From assembly GCA_015654635.1 (NCBI GenBank), contig JAATGP010000058.1:1-64000 (forward strand): a DNA stretch of 64,000 bases. Reading direction: 5' to 3'. The DNA comes from Alphaproteobacteria bacterium (GTDB taxonomy: Bacteria; Pseudomonadota; Alphaproteobacteria; Micropepsales; Micropepsaceae). The notes beneath the pieces are model-generated. The model saw nothing but the letters and a program-made list of their open reading frames with translations. It ran no database searches and had not been told where the DNA came from. The position numbers and the translations under genes are program-made. Shown in pieces: positions 10,388 to 19,597 of this stretch (its first letter is position 1; every line of letters starts with the position of its first letter).

Positions 10388-11818
10388 TTAAGTGCCGGAT
10401 TCGATTGGCCGCCGCAAGGCGCGTTCGACCGTTTGACGCCCCGTCAACAGAACAATCAGACACGGCACCCAGGCCAGACGCGATTGATAGCGGTCGTGCG
10501 GCCCCGAAAACAGCCCGCAGACCAGCGCATTGCCGATCAGCGCCACCAGCACGAAGGCGGGCAAGGTGGCCAGAGTCCAGCGTCGGCGGGCGATGGCGCG
10601 CCATAACACCGTCACCAGCCAAATTTGGGCGAGCAGCGCCAGCGGCACATGCACCACGTTGACGGCGGCAAAGCGCAAGAAGCCGCGTTGCTGATGCGCG
10701 CCTAGGTAATCTTTGTATTGCGCAGGCATGAAGCCGCGGAACAAGGGCCCCAACACCCATTCCTGCGGCTCGACCCCGTCGCCCGTGCGAAGCATGAAAT
10801 ACTGCCTCAGCGAGCCCCACAGACCCCAGCTCAGGCTCTGGATGGGATAATGCGACAGACTATGGGCCACGATCAGCTCATAATCGGCTCTATTGCCATA
10901 GAACCGGCCGATCTTGTTGAAAGGCGATTCCGGCCCCCAGAGAAAGTTGTCGGCCGTCTTGGGCAGGTTGTCCTTATAGGGGCACAGCGCCAGCTTGTGC
11001 GTTGGGCAAAGATCATCGAGCGTCTTCTTCACCACGCCGTCGCCCATCAGCCGCGCCGCCAGGAACATTGAGCCCGAGCGGCTGACGAAGATCTGTTTGG
11101 TGAGGGAATAATTGGCTGCCAGGACCAGGCCCAACCCCAGAACCACACATAAGCCAGGCAGTACCAGATGCGGCCGCGGCAGCCGCAGCTTGGGCCACAC
11201 CAGTGCGGCGATGCGCGCCGCAGCAAGGCAAAGGACGAGCCCGGCACTGGTGCCCAAATGCGAGGGGTGGGCGCCGATGGCGATGGCAGCAATAACCACC
11301 ATGAGAAGGGCGCGCCAAGCGCCCAATTGGTGCAAGCGGAAGGCCAAGGGATAGAGGGCAAGCACCAGGATCGCCGTCATGCAATCGGGCTCGATCTGGC
11401 CCACGAACCAGGAAATGCTGGTCAGAATGGCCAGCGCCGCACCGGTACGCAGCATCAGCCACAGGCTGGTACGCGGCCACAAAGCACGGGCAAACTCGAC
11501 CACCACAATGGCTGTCATCGCCGCTTGCACCAGCGCCACATTCCACATGCTGGCGCGGCCATCGCTGTAAAGGATGAACAGCGAATAGACCGGTGAGCGC
11601 TCGGGCACGAAAAAATGGGCGAAGCCCTCCAGCACATAAGCGCCGGAGTCGAAGAACAGGAAGGGAAACCCGTTCCACGCCGCCACCAGCAGAAACATCG
11701 GGATCAGCGCGGCGATAGCCACAAGCTCCCCCGCGATTCCCAAGAGCGGCAAAGCCGGCAAACGCCACCAGACACCGGTCGGACCGGTGGACAAAACTCT
11801 GGCAGTGCTCATCTTCAT
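10388..11818 (-). CDS. multi-pass membrane protein, possible lipid-linked sugar transferase
   Basis: A 476-residue integral membrane protein with about ten to twelve hydrophobic helices. Between helices there is a soluble stretch (roughly residues 245-330) with several cysteines and the YKDNLP and NFLWGPES segments. An acidic residue near the first extracytoplasmic loop (FFDSGAYV) is reminiscent of GT-C glycosyltransferases, but this is weak. ATG 11818 is chosen over the longer frame because AGGG stands close before it. It is the first gene of an operon with rpe and the heparinase-like gene, and is divergent from sdhC. Function is not assigned. Confidence 0.7.
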   Translation of the reverse strand: MKMSTARVLSTGPTGVWWRLPALPLLGIAGELVAIAALIPMFLLVAAWNGFPFLFFDSGAYVLEGFAHFFVPERSPVYSLFILYSDGRASMWNVALVQAAMTAIVVVEFARALWPRTSLWLMLRTGAALAILTSISWFVGQIEPDCMTAILVLALYPLAFRLHQLGAWRALLMVVIAAIAIGAHPSHLGTSAGLVLCLAAARIAALVWPKLRLPRPHLVLPGLCVVLGLGLVLAANYSLTKQIFVSRSGSMFLAARLMGDGVVKKTLDDLCPTHKLALCPYKDNLPKTADNFLWGPESPFNKIGRFYGNRADYELIVAHSLSHYPIQSLSWGLWGSLRQYFMLRTGDGVEPQEWVLGPLFRGFMPAQYKDYLGAHQQRGFLRFAAVNVVHVPLALLAQIWLVTVLWRAIARRRWTLATLPAFVLVALIGNALVCGLFSGPHDRYQSRLAWVPCLIVLLTGRQTVERALRRPIESGT

Positions 11819-11937
11819 GCCACCCTTTTGCGACGGGGCCGGACAATGGCCTGCCCGCCGCGCCGCCGCAAACAGCGATTTGCCTCGCCGGACAGCTTTT
11901 GACGATTTTTCAGCGGCCGCACCCATGGCGGAATTGG

Positions 11938-11965
11938 TTGACTTGAAGGGCTACAAACCTACACT
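11938..11965 (+). promoter_or_regulatory. candidate sdhCDA promoter
   Basis: TTGACT (11938-11943) and TACACT (11960-11965) are separated by 16 bases, with a predicted start of transcription about 34 bases before the sdhC ATG. This lies in the 187-base divergent region between the membrane protein gene and sdhC. Confidence 0.45.
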
Positions 11966-12005
11966 CCTGCGTCGTTTTTACACTTCTTTCCCTTTGAGGA
12001 TATGC

Positions 12006-12434
12006 ATGGCGGAATTGCCGCAAAAGCAGGCGCAAAGGCTGGCGCATCGCCCGCTTTCGCCGTTCGTCACGATTTTCCGCTGGCCCGTCACCATGGCGAC
12101 CTCCATCATCCACCGCATCACCGGTGTGGCGCTGGCGGCCGGCACGCTGCTACTCGCCTGGTGGTTGATTGCCGCCTCCAATGGGCTGGAGAGCTATGCC
12201 TTGTTCACCGATGTGACGGCCGGCCTGCCGGGCCAGCTTGTGCTCTTCGGCTTCACCTGGGCGCTCACCTTTCACGCCGCCAACGGCATCCGCCATTTGG
12301 CCTGGGATTTGGGCTATGGCTTTGCACTGCCAACGGCCAACAAGACGGGCATTCTGGTCTTTGTCTTGTCCTTCCTGCTCGCCATCGGTTTCTTCGTCCT
12401 CGCCTGGTCCGGTTATGGAGGCTACTATCAATGA
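12006..12434 (+). CDS. sdhC: succinate dehydrogenase cytochrome b556 subunit
   Basis: This is one of the two membrane anchors of complex II, binding haem b and ubiquinone. The 142-residue product has three membrane helices (about 33-55, 78-98, 114-136). H90 in the FHAANGIRH motif corresponds to the axial haem ligand of Escherichia coli SdhC, with H36 in SIIHRITG near the quinone site. ATG 12006 is preceded by GAGGA with a five-base gap; longer upstream frames are unsupported. The stop overlaps the sdhD start (ATGA). Confidence 0.95.
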   Translation: MAELPQKQAQRLAHRPLSPFVTIFRWPVTMATSIIHRITGVALAAGTLLLAWWLIAASNGLESYALFTDVTAGLPGQLVLFGFTWALTFHAANGIRHLAWDLGYGFALPTANKTGILVFVLSFLLAIGFFVLAWSGYGGYYQ

Positions 12435-12808
12435 GCCTGGAAACGCCTCTGCACAAAGCCCAAGGCATGGGTTCGGCCCATTCCGGTGTCGGTCCTTTCT
12501 GGAAACAGCGCATCTCGGCGGTCGCTCTGGTGCCGCTGACGCTGTGGTTTGCGATTTCGGTGCTGGGCCTTGTCGGCGCCCCGCTCGCCGCCGTGCTCAC
12601 CTTCCTCTTCAATCCCGTCAACGCGGTGTTGATGGCAAGCTTCCTGCTCATCGGCCTCTTCCACATGACCATCGGCTTGCAGGAAATCATCCTCGATTAC
12701 GTGCCGAACCAAGGCTTCAAATTTTTCCTGATCCTGGTGAACTATACTTTCGCCATCGCGGTTGCCGCCGCATCCATCTTCTCGCTTCTGCGCATCGTCG
12801 GAACCTGA
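12431..12808 (+). CDS. sdhD: succinate dehydrogenase membrane anchor subunit
   Basis: This is the second membrane anchor of complex II. The 125-residue product has three helices. H78 is in the position of the second haem ligand, and D89-Y90, eleven and twelve residues later, match the ubiquinone-site Asp-Tyr pair of Escherichia coli SdhD. It overlaps sdhC by four bases (ATGA) and ends one base before sdhA, a tightly coupled arrangement. Confidence 0.94.
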   Translation: MSLETPLHKAQGMGSAHSGVGPFWKQRISAVALVPLTLWFAISVLGLVGAPLAAVLTFLFNPVNAVLMASFLLIGLFHMTIGLQEIILDYVPNQGFKFFLILVNYTFAIAVAAASIFSLLRIVGT

Positions 12809-12809
12809 C

Positions 12810-14597
12810 ATGACCGCTTATCCCATTACCGATCACACCTTCGATGTCGTTGTTGTTGGTGCTGGCGGCGCCGGGCTTCGTGCCACGCTGGAATGCGCCC
12901 GCCTGGGCCTCAAGACCGCTTGTGTCACCAAAGTCTTTCCCACCCGCAGCCATACTGTGGCCGCCCAAGGCGGTGTCGCCGCGGCGCTGGGCAATATGGG
13001 CGAGGATGATTGGCGCTGGCACATGTACGATACCGTCAAGGGTTCCGACTGGCTCGGCGATCAGGATGCCATCGAATATCTCTGCCGCAACGCGCCGGAA
13101 GCGGTTTACGAGCTGGAGCATTTCGGCGTGCCGTTCTCGCGTACCGAAGATGGCAAGATTTACCAGCGCGCTTTCGGCGGCATGACCAGCCATTTCGGCC
13201 AAGGTATCGCCCAGCGCACTTGCGCCGCCGCCGACCGCACCGGTCACGCCATGCTGCACACGCTGTATGGCCAGTGCGTCAAGCATGAGGTCAATTTCTT
13301 TGTTGAATATATCGCCCTCGACCTCATCACCGACGAGAATGGCGTCCGTGGCCTGATGGCCTGGTGCCTCGATGACGGCACCATCCATCGCTTCCGCGCT
13401 CATAAGGTAATCTTGGCCACCGGTGGTTATGGCCGCATCTATTACTCTTGTACCGGCGCCCATACGCAAACCGGCGACGGCAATGGCATGGTGTTGCGCG
13501 CCGGCCTGCCCTTGCAGGATATGGAATTCGTGCAGTTCCATCCCACCGGTATTTATGGCGTCGGTACGCTGATCACCGAGGGCGTGCGCGGTGAAGGCGG
13601 CTATCTCACCAATTCCGAAGGCGAGCGCTTCATGGAGCGTTATGCGCCCAACGCCAAGGACCTCGCCTCGCGCGATGTGGTGTCTCGCGCTATCACCATT
13701 GAGATCCGCGAAGGGCGCGGTTGCGGCCCCTTGAAAGACCACGCCAATCTGCATCTGTCGCATCTCGATCCGAAAATTATACACGAGCGCCTGCCTGGCA
13801 TCACCGAAAGCGCGCGTATCTTTGCGGGCGTCGATGTCACCAAAGAGCCGATCCCGATCCTGCCCACGGTGCATTACAACATGGGCGGCATCCCAACGAA
13901 CTATATGGGCGAAGCCGTCACCCTGCATGAAGGCGATCCCGATGCGATCATTCCGGGCTTGATGGCGGTGGGCGAAGCCGCTTGCGTCTCGGTGCATGGC
14001 GCCAACCGGCTGGGTTCCAATTCGCTGATCGATTTGGTGGTGTTCGGTAAAGCCGCCGGCATGCAGGCCGCCAAGTCCATTGGCGAGAACCGCAGCCACG
14101 CCTCGCTGGCCAAAAATGCCGGTGACGAAGCGCTGGCCCGTCTCGACCGCTTGCGCAATGCCAAGGGCAGCACGCCCACTTCGCAGATGCGCCTTGCCAT
14201 GCAGAAAGCGATGCAAGAAGACGCTGCCGTATTCCGCACCGGCCCGGTGCTGGAACATGGCCGCCAGCGCATTCTCGACATCTATCGCGGCGGCGCCGAC
14301 ATCGGCGTTTCCGACCGCTCGCTGGTGTGGAACACCGATCTGGTCGAGACTCTGGAATACGAAAACCTCATCGCCCAGGCTTCCGTCACCATCGCCAGCG
14401 CCGTCAACCGCCAAGAAAGCCGCGGCGCCCACGCCCGCGAAGATTTCCCCAACCGCGACGACCAGAACTGGATGAAACACACCTTAAGCTGGCTCGACAC
14501 GAAAACCGGCGACGTGAAGTTAGATTACCGTCCGGTGCACAGCTACACGCTGTCGAACGACGTCGAATACATCCCGCCGAAAGCGCGGACATATTAG
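12810..14597 (+). CDS. sdhA: succinate dehydrogenase flavoprotein subunit
   Basis: SdhA oxidises succinate to fumarate and holds covalent FAD. The 595-residue product has the FAD-binding GAGGAG at residues 17-22, the flavinylated H48 in [10 protein letters not shown], the substrate-site HPTGIYG block, and the C-terminal RSHAR-like block ([15 protein letters not shown]). I chose ATG 12810, one base after sdhD, over an upstream in-frame ATG inside sdhD. No sdhB follows; instead a response regulator gene converges on it. Confidence 0.97.
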   Translation: MTAYPITDHTFDVVVVGAGGAGLRATLECARLGLKTACVTKVFPTRSHTVAAQGGVAAALGNMGEDDWRWHMYDTVKGSDWLGDQDAIEYLCRNAPEAVYELEHFGVPFSRTEDGKIYQRAFGGMTSHFGQGIAQRTCAAADRTGHAMLHTLYGQCVKHEVNFFVEYIALDLITDENGVRGLMAWCLDDGTIHRFRAHKVILATGGYGRIYYSCTGAHTQTGDGNGMVLRAGLPLQDMEFVQFHPTGIYGVGTLITEGVRGEGGYLTNSEGERFMERYAPNAKDLASRDVVSRAITIEIREGRGCGPLKDHANLHLSHLDPKIIHERLPGITESARIFAGVDVTKEPIPILPTVHYNMGGIPTNYMGEAVTLHEGDPDAIIPGLMAVGEAACVSVHGANRLGSNSLIDLVVFGKAAGMQAAKSIGENRSHASLAKNAGDEALARLDRLRNAKGSTPTSQMRLAMQKAMQEDAAVFRTGPVLEHGRQRILDIYRGGADIGVSDRSLVWNTDLVETLEYENLIAQASVTIASAVNRQESRGAHAREDFPNRDDQNWMKHTLSWLDTKTGDVKLDYRPVHSYTLSNDVEYIPPKARTY

Positions 14598-14618
14598 AAA
14601 GCCTTAGCGCCGAGCCCC

Positions 14619-14984
14619 TTATCTCGCCAGCACCTTCTCGACCACGCGGCGCAATTGTTCTGGCGAGAACGGTTTGGCGACCCAGCCTGTCGCGCCGGCA
14701 TCTTTGGCTTGGTGTCTCATGACCTCGCTCGATTCCGTGCTGACGAACAGCACCGGTGTGCCGCGGTAATCGGGCAGCTTGCGTATTTCGCGGATGAAGG
14801 TGAGACCGTCCATTTCCGGCATGTTGAGGTCGGTTATGATGAGATCGAAGACGGCGCTTTTGGCCAGCCGCAGTCCTTGCACGCCATTCGCCGCCCCTTT
14901 GATCTCGTGCCCCTTGTCCGCCAAAGTAACCTTGATCATTTGGCGCATGCTTGCGGAATCGTCCAATACGAGAATAGAAGCCAT
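14619..14984 (-). CDS. single-domain response regulator (CheY-like)
   Basis: A 121-residue receiver domain with no output domain. The acidic pair D8-D9, the phospho-acceptor D52, T83 and K104 are all in place, so phosphorylation is expected. Receiver-only proteins act by protein contact, as CheY or DivK do. ATG 14984 is preceded by AGGGGT; the longer frame to 15062 has no family match. No kinase or chemotaxis gene is adjacent, so its partner is unknown. It converges with sdhA. Confidence 0.9.
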   Translation of the reverse strand: MASILVLDDSASMRQMIKVTLADKGHEIKGAANGVQGLRLAKSAVFDLIITDLNMPEMDGLTFIREIRKLPDYRGTPVLFVSTESSEVMRHQAKDAGATGWVAKPFSPEQLRRVVEKVLAR

Positions 14985-15124
14985 CGAGCACCCCTGCCGA
15001 TATTTGCGTTGACAACACCTGCCGCTTACGCAGAAGAAGGTGCAACGACGCTTTTGCGACAAGCTTTACGAAAAGTTAGGATGGCAAAAAGTGCCGCAAG
15101 CCCTCCACACCGGACCGCGCCTCT

Positions 15125-15164
15125 CCAAAACAAAATGAGGGGAACAGGTTGCCCTGCCCCCCTC
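15125..15164 (-). terminator. rho-independent terminator of the GH43 gene
   Basis: On the minus strand a six-bp GAGGGG/CCCCTC stem with an inner CAGG/CCTG stem is followed by ATTTTGTTTT. It lies 26 bases after the glycosidase stop. Confidence 0.75.
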
Positions 15165-15189
15165 GCCCGAAACGTACGCGATCGGCAGA

Positions 15190-16203
15190 TTAATCCGTAA
15201 ACGGATCAAGAACCGCGATGGTACCATCGCCATTAAAGCTCAGCTCCGTCACCTTGACGCTGCGCAGATGGTTTTTGTCCGACAGTTGGGTGTCGTGGTA
15301 GAACAGCCACCACTTGCCTTTGAATTCCACCACAGAATGGTGGCTGGTCCAGCCTTGCGGCGGCAGCAGGAAATGGCCCTGGTGATGGAAGGGGCCGTAG
15401 GGGTTGTCGCCGATGGCATAGGCCAAGAGATGGGTGTCGCCGGTCGAATAGGTGAAGTAATATTTGCCCTCGCGCTTGAACATCCAACTGGCTTCGAAGA
15501 AGCGCTTGTCGTGATCGCCCGCCAGCACCGGCTTGCCGTCGACCAGGATCACCACATCGCGCGCCGGATGGGCGAATTCTTTCATATCGTCCGTCAGCTT
15601 GGCGACCTTGGCACACAACGCCGGCTGATCGTCCTGCCCCAGATCGGTATTGGAGCCGTTGGCATCGAAGCTGCCGCTTGCCCATTTCTGCAATTGGCCG
15701 CCCCAGATGCCACCGAAATACATATAGCTCTCGCCGTCCTCGTCGGTGAACACAGCGGGATCGATGCTGAAGCTGCCCTTGATGGCCTCAGGCTCAGGCT
15801 TGAACGGGCCCATGGGCGAAGCGCTGGTGGCGACGCCGATCTGGAAAACGCCCGCCGCATCACGCGCCGGGAAGTAGAAATAATAGGTACCGTCCTTATA
15901 CGCCGCGTCGGGCGCCCACATCTGCGAAGCGGCCCACGGCACATCGTCCACGCTCAAGGCCACCGGGCTAACGGTCACCGGCGCGCCGATATCATCCATT
16001 GCCAGCACCACATAATCGTTCATGGCATATTGGCTGCCGAGATCGTCATCGGGAATGTCGGTGGGGATGTCGTGGCTGGGATAAACGTAGATTTTGCCGC
16101 CAAAGACATGCGCCGAGGGATCGGCGGTATAGATGGTGCTCACCAGCGGTTGCGAAAGGTAATGCCTTCCATTGGGCGCCTTCGCGCGAGGCTCTTTTTC
16201 CAT
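15190..16203 (-). CDS. glycoside hydrolase family 43 protein
   Basis: A 337-residue five-bladed beta-propeller glycosidase, of the type that includes beta-xylosidases and alpha-L-arabinofuranosidases. The catalytic set is visible: D28 (ADPS, general base), D148 (SIDPAVF, pKa modulator) and E237 (FFEASW, general acid). There is no signal peptide, so it probably acts on imported oligosaccharides in the cytoplasm. ATG 16203 is chosen for its AGGA site eight to ten bases upstream; an in-frame ATG at 16272 is the alternative. No transporter or other glycosidase is adjacent. Exact sugar specificity cannot be told. Confidence 0.88.
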   Translation of the reverse strand: MEKEPRAKAPNGRHYLSQPLVSTIYTADPSAHVFGGKIYVYPSHDIPTDIPDDDLGSQYAMNDYVVLAMDDIGAPVTVSPVALSVDDVPWAASQMWAPDAAYKDGTYYFYFPARDAAGVFQIGVATSASPMGPFKPEPEAIKGSFSIDPAVFTDEDGESYMYFGGIWGGQLQKWASGSFDANGSNTDLGQDDQPALCAKVAKLTDDMKEFAHPARDVVILVDGKPVLAGDHDKRFFEASWMFKREGKYYFTYSTGDTHLLAYAIGDNPYGPFHHQGHFLLPPQGWTSHHSVVEFKGKWWLFYHDTQLSDKNHLRSVKVTELSFNGDGTIAVLDPFTD

Positions 16204-16396
16204 AGTCGTATCTTCCTGAGGTTTGGCGGCGGGGTCGAACTCTGTTGGAAATTTTGCGCCTTGGGAAGGCATGGCGATGTCGCAAAGGCGATGCCCCACC
16301 CATTTTTCCGCCAAAATCGCGGGTTCCACAGGCGTGCTTCATCACCATCCCGTCACACAGAATCGTCAGAATCCGTCACGAAATGGAGAGACGGCG

Positions 16397-16834
16397 ATGA
16401 AGGGTGCTCTGTCATCATTGACGGCCTTGACGGTCGGCGCGATTTTGGCGGTCTCGTCCGCCCGCGCGGCAACAGAGGAGCCCACCTCCAGCGCTTGGCA
16501 GTGGCTGGAGTTGCTCGATCACGGCAAATATGCCCAGAGTTATGCCGAAGGCTCCGCCCTGTTCCGCGCCCGCATCTCCGAACGCTCCTGGGAGAGCAAA
16601 GTGGCGATCTTCCACGACGCGGTGGGTGAAATTGTTTGGCGCGATGTGCTGGGCGTCTCTTCGCTGGCCGATCTTGAAGGCATGCCGCGGGGCCAATATG
16701 CGGTGGTGCATTACAAGTCCAAATTCGCTCATACAGCGCCGGACAAGTCGCAGACGAAATCCGAGCATCAAGAGACGGTGACGCTGCTCTGGGAAAACGG
16801 CCTCTGGCGGGTCGCGACCTACGACATCAAATAA
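16397..16834 (+). CDS. secreted DUF4019-type protein
   Basis: A 145-residue protein with an N-terminal signal peptide (MKGALSSLTALTVGAIL... cleaved near SARA-ATE). The mature part has the spaced W and Y residues of the DUF4019 family: a LELLDHGKYAQSY block, a WESKVAIFHDAVG block and a final LWRVATYDIK. This family is exported and of unknown function. GGAGAG precedes ATG 16397. It stands alone between the divergent GH43 gene and the glycine-zipper gene. Confidence 0.8.
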   Translation: MKGALSSLTALTVGAILAVSSARAATEEPTSSAWQWLELLDHGKYAQSYAEGSALFRARISERSWESKVAIFHDAVGEIVWRDVLGVSSLADLEGMPRGQYAVVHYKSKFAHTAPDKSQTKSEHQETVTLLWENGLWRVATYDIK

Positions 16835-16863
16835 ATCACCCGTAACGGGAACGCCTTCCCTTC

Positions 16864-16881
16864 CCTAACAGTTATGTTAGG
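16864..16881. promoter_or_regulatory. inverted repeat upstream of the glycine-zipper gene
   Basis: CCTAAC and GTTAGG form a perfect six-base inverted repeat around AGTTAT, about 90 bases before the start of the next gene. It could be an operator; no regulator is suggested. Confidence 0.3.
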
Positions 16882-16969
16882 CAGAAAGTTGCCTCAATCT
16901 GTTCAGGACGGGTTCAGGCTTCAAGTCCCATGTTCCTGCCTGCGTCAGCTTAAAGAGGAGAGCTTCACA

Positions 16970-17644
16970 ATGAAGAAAAGGATGATGGGGGCCGCCATGC
17001 TTGCCGGTGTCATGCTATGCGGCACGGCGTTGGCGCAGCCCTATGGACCGCCGCCCGGCAGTGATCCCGAAGGCTATTACAGCCGCTCCGATCGCGATGG
17101 TTATTACGACCGCCAGGGTCATTACCAGCGCTTCAACGACAACGGCCCCAACGGGGGTCCCAACAGTGGCCCGGGCGACCGCGACGACAATTACGGCCCG
17201 CCCCCCCCTCCGCCGGGTAATTACTACCGTGAAGGCGCCTATGAGGAAAACTGTCAAAGGGGCAATACGGCGGCCGGCACCGTCTTTGGCGCCCTCGCAG
17301 GCGGCTTGATCGGCGGCGCGGCCAGCCACGGCCACGGCGGTGCCATCGTCGGCGGCGCCATCTTGGGCGGCCTCCTGGGCAATGCCGTGTCACGCGACAT
17401 GCCTTGCGAAGACCATCCGCACGCCTTCGCGGCTTATTCCACCGGCCTCAATGGCGATCTTGGCCACCGCTACGATTGGCGCAATGGCGACGACTACGGT
17501 TATTTCGTCCCGCAGCGCGAATTCCGCCGCGGTCCTACCGTCTGCCGTTCCTGGACCGAAACGACGTATGTCCATGGCCGCACCTTCACCCGCTCGGGCA
17601 CGGCCTGCCGCCAAACCGACGGCAATTGGCGATTTGACGATTAG
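16970..17644 (+). CDS. exported glycine-zipper protein (17 kDa surface-antigen type)
   Basis: A 224-residue exported protein with a signal peptide ending near ALA-QPY. A proline/glycine/tyrosine-rich stretch (about residues 24-90) leads to a glycine-zipper segment at about 103-141 (GTVFGALAGGLIGGAA and AIVGGAILGGLLGNAV), a membrane-inserting motif found in rickettsial 17 kDa antigen-like outer-membrane proteins. The C-terminal part has paired cysteines and aromatic residues. There is no lipobox cysteine at the cleavage site. AGAGGAG precedes ATG 16970 and a strong terminator follows. It is probably an envelope-stability protein. Confidence 0.8.
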   Translation: MKKRMMGAAMLAGVMLCGTALAQPYGPPPGSDPEGYYSRSDRDGYYDRQGHYQRFNDNGPNGGPNSGPGDRDDNYGPPPPPPGNYYREGAYEENCQRGNTAAGTVFGALAGGLIGGAASHGHGGAIVGGAILGGLLGNAVSRDMPCEDHPHAFAAYSTGLNGDLGHRYDWRNGDDYGYFVPQREFRRGPTVCRSWTETTYVHGRTFTRSGTACRQTDGNWRFDD

Positions 17645-17665
17645 ACGCACGACCAGGAATTGAGG

Positions 17666-17692
17666 AAAGGCCCGGATTTCCGGGCCTTTTTT
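17666..17692 (+). terminator. rho-independent terminator
   Basis: AAAGGCCCGG and CCGGGCCTTT pair around a four-base ATTT loop and run into a TTTTTT tract, just after the glycine-zipper gene. Confidence 0.95.
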
Positions 17693-17770
17693 CGTGGCGC
17701 GGGGGCGTGGCAAGACTTGAGTAAGCTTTGAATTCTACGCTGCAGGCGGCAAGTCTTCTCTAAAGCGACC

Positions 17771-18331
17771 ATGGCATCCATCTGGACCATCAAGGCCAAC
17801 GGCAGCATCTTCGGGCCCTACACGCTCGACCAGATGCGCAGCTTTGCCGTGGAGGGGCGCCTAGCGCCGCATTCTCTGGTCAGCAGTGGTGCAGATTATC
17901 GCACCGCTGCCGAGGATGCCGACCTTGCCAGCCTCTTCCGCCCCGCGCAGCCTGCCGCGCAACGCCCTATCTTCTTCACCGCCGAAGGCGACATTGGTAA
18001 GACCTATGGCAAGCGCGAAGCAGAAGCCAACTCGCAGTCGCGTTTTGTCATCGTCGCAGATATGAAATCGCGTTCGATCTCCGGTCTCGAAGAGGAAATT
18101 TTCCGCTGCGGCCCGTCGATCGCGCTGACGCCGCAATCCTGGCTTCTCAGCACCGAGATGTCGATCAACGCCTTGCGCAACGCCTTGGTTCAGAAACTCG
18201 GGCGTATCGATGTCCTCTTTGTTGTCGACGTGATGCGCAACAAGGCGGCCTGGTTTGGTTATGGCCCGGAAGCCGACTCCCGCATTCGCCGCATCTGGCA
18301 GGACGCACAGAAATCGCACGCCGCTGAATAG
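17771..18331 (+). CDS. GYF_2-domain protein of unknown function
   Basis: A 186-residue soluble protein. Residues 4-50 match the GYF_2 (DUF4339) pattern, W-x-I-x(4)-G-x-x-x-GPYTLDQM followed by a GRL-x-P-x-S-LV block, usually a protein-interaction module. The rest (about 85-180) is a distinct alpha/beta region starting SRFVIVADM that I do not recognise. No strong ribosome site precedes ATG 17771. It is followed after 39 bases by an L,D-transpeptidase gene. Confidence 0.75.
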   Translation: MASIWTIKANGSIFGPYTLDQMRSFAVEGRLAPHSLVSSGADYRTAAEDADLASLFRPAQPAAQRPIFFTAEGDIGKTYGKREAEANSQSRFVIVADMKSRSISGLEEEIFRCGPSIALTPQSWLLSTEMSINALRNALVQKLGRIDVLFVVDVMRNKAAWFGYGPEADSRIRRIWQDAQKSHAAE

Positions 18332-18370
18332 CCCGCGTGTTACGATGGCGCCAGCCACCAAGGAGGCGCT

Positions 18371-18976
18371 GTGGTGACCGCACTTTCCCGTCGGGCAATA
18401 CTCGCAGCCATGCTTGTCGGAGGCGGCGAAGCGCCTTTGCCGGCCAGCAGCGAAATCGCGGTCGCGGCCCCCACCGGCTCGCCCTTCGGCAAACTATCCT
18501 TCCAAGGCCAAGTCTTCGACTGCGTGCTGGGTCGCTCCGGCATTCTGCGCGACAAGCACGAAGGCGACGGCGGCACACCCTCGGGCCTTTTTGTCTTGCG
18601 GGAAATCCGCTATCGCGCCGATCGTTTTACCGCTCCGCCCGCCTCGCGACTGCCGGTGGTGCAGACCGCGCCCAATGACGGCTGGTGTGATGCCCCCCGC
18701 GATCCCAACTATAACCGTCTCATCACCCGGCCCTACCCAGCCAGCAGCGAAGCATTATGGCGCGAGGATGAAGCCTATGATGTGCTCGCGGTGATCGGCT
18801 ACAATGATGCTCCGCCGGTTCCGGGCGCCGGCAGCGCGATCTTTCTGCATGTGACGCGACATGAGGCTGGCCGTGCCGTTCCGACAGCCGGTTGTGTATC
18901 TCTGCCACGCGCCGATTTGCTCGCCGTTCTGGCCCTTTGCGGACCGCAGTCTTCGCTCCGCATCGGCACGCTCTAG
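18371..18976 (+). CDS. L,D-transpeptidase catalytic-domain protein (YkuD-type)
   Basis: A 201-residue protein that probably cross-links or remodels peptidoglycan in the periplasm. The catalytic H160 and C175 are seen in HVTRHEAGRAVPTAGCVSL, the YkuD signature, preceded by the GDGGTPSG and NYNRLI blocks of the COG3786 group. The N-terminus has a twin-arginine-like SRRAIL and a short hydrophobic stretch, so export is likely. AGGAGG lies four bases before GTG 18371; GTG 18374 is an equally good start. Confidence 0.87.
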   Translation: MVTALSRRAILAAMLVGGGEAPLPASSEIAVAAPTGSPFGKLSFQGQVFDCVLGRSGILRDKHEGDGGTPSGLFVLREIRYRADRFTAPPASRLPVVQTAPNDGWCDAPRDPNYNRLITRPYPASSEALWREDEAYDVLAVIGYNDAPPVPGAGSAIFLHVTRHEAGRAVPTAGCVSLPRADLLAVLALCGPQSSLRIGTL

Positions 18977-19076
18977 AGCGCAATCGGAAAAGTACGAAGC
19001 GGTTTTCCGATAGATTACGCGATCAAACAAAGAGCTAGAGCCAAATTGTGTTTCGAATCCGATTTTGTTCTAGACG
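18976..19076. repeat. alphaproteobacterial-type intergenic palindromic element
   Basis: TCTAGAGCGCAATCGGAAAA and a downstream TTTTCCGAT form a hairpin; a second part runs to GTTCTAGA. Elements of this look (AGAGC... GGAAAA... TTTTCC... CTAGAGC) are, from memory, common between genes in alphaproteobacteria. It fills the gap between converging genes. Confidence 0.6.
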
Positions 19077-19597
19077 GGCGTCAGTCCTTCACGATACCGT
19101 TTCGCGTTGGCGACATAAATATCGGCACCACTTTGCACGCGCAGACGTTGTTCGTCCGTCAGTGTGCGGAGCACGCGCGCCGGGGCGCCGACGATCAATG
19201 ATCCGGGGGGAAATGTTTTACCCTCGCCGACCAGGGCGTTGGCTCCCACAACCGAGCCTGCCCCGATTTGGGCGCCGTTGAGCAGCGTCGCCCCCATACC
19301 GATCAGCGCCCCTTTTCCCACCTCGGCGGAATGAATGACGGCATTGTGCCCGACGGTCACATTGGCGCCCAGCACCGCAGGCAAGCCAGGGTCTGTATGT
19401 ATCACGGCGTTATCCTGGACATTGGCGTTTTCGCCGATGATGATCCAGTCGTTGTCGCCGCGCAGCACGGCGCCGAACCAGATGCTGGCATTTTTCAAAA
19501 GACGGACACGGCCGATCAGAACAGCGTTCGGCGCGATAAAATATTCGCCGTCCGGCGGCAGCTCTGGCGCAATCCCATCGATCGAATATAGGGGCAT
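19070..19597 (-). CDS. gamma-class carbonic anhydrase-like hexapeptide protein
   Basis: A 175-residue left-handed beta-helix protein of the gamma carbonic anhydrase/YrdA group. The zinc ligands H67, H84 and H89 are present (VIHTD, VGHNAVIH), as is the RGDND block at 46-50. It may hydrate CO2 or act on another substrate, since many YrdA-type members show no CO2 activity. ATG 19597 is preceded by GAGG with a five-base gap. It stands alone, converging on the L,D-transpeptidase gene. Confidence 0.9.
   Translation of the reverse strand: MPLYSIDGIAPELPPDGEYFIAPNAVLIGRVRLLKNASIWFGAVLRGDNDWIIIGENANVQDNAVIHTDPGLPAVLGANVTVGHNAVIHSAEVGKGALIGMGATLLNGAQIGAGSVVGANALVGEGKTFPPGSLIVGAPARVLRTLTDEQRLRVQSGADIYVANAKRYREGLTPV

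Noticed and set aside
12002..12808. Frame joining an out-of-frame sdhC reading to sdhD
   Set aside because: The first part is a wrong-frame reading of sdhC; only the sdhD part from 12431 is real, with an ATGA junction.
12717..14480. 587-codon minus-strand frame opposite sdhA
   Set aside because: Antisense shadow of sdhA; no motifs.
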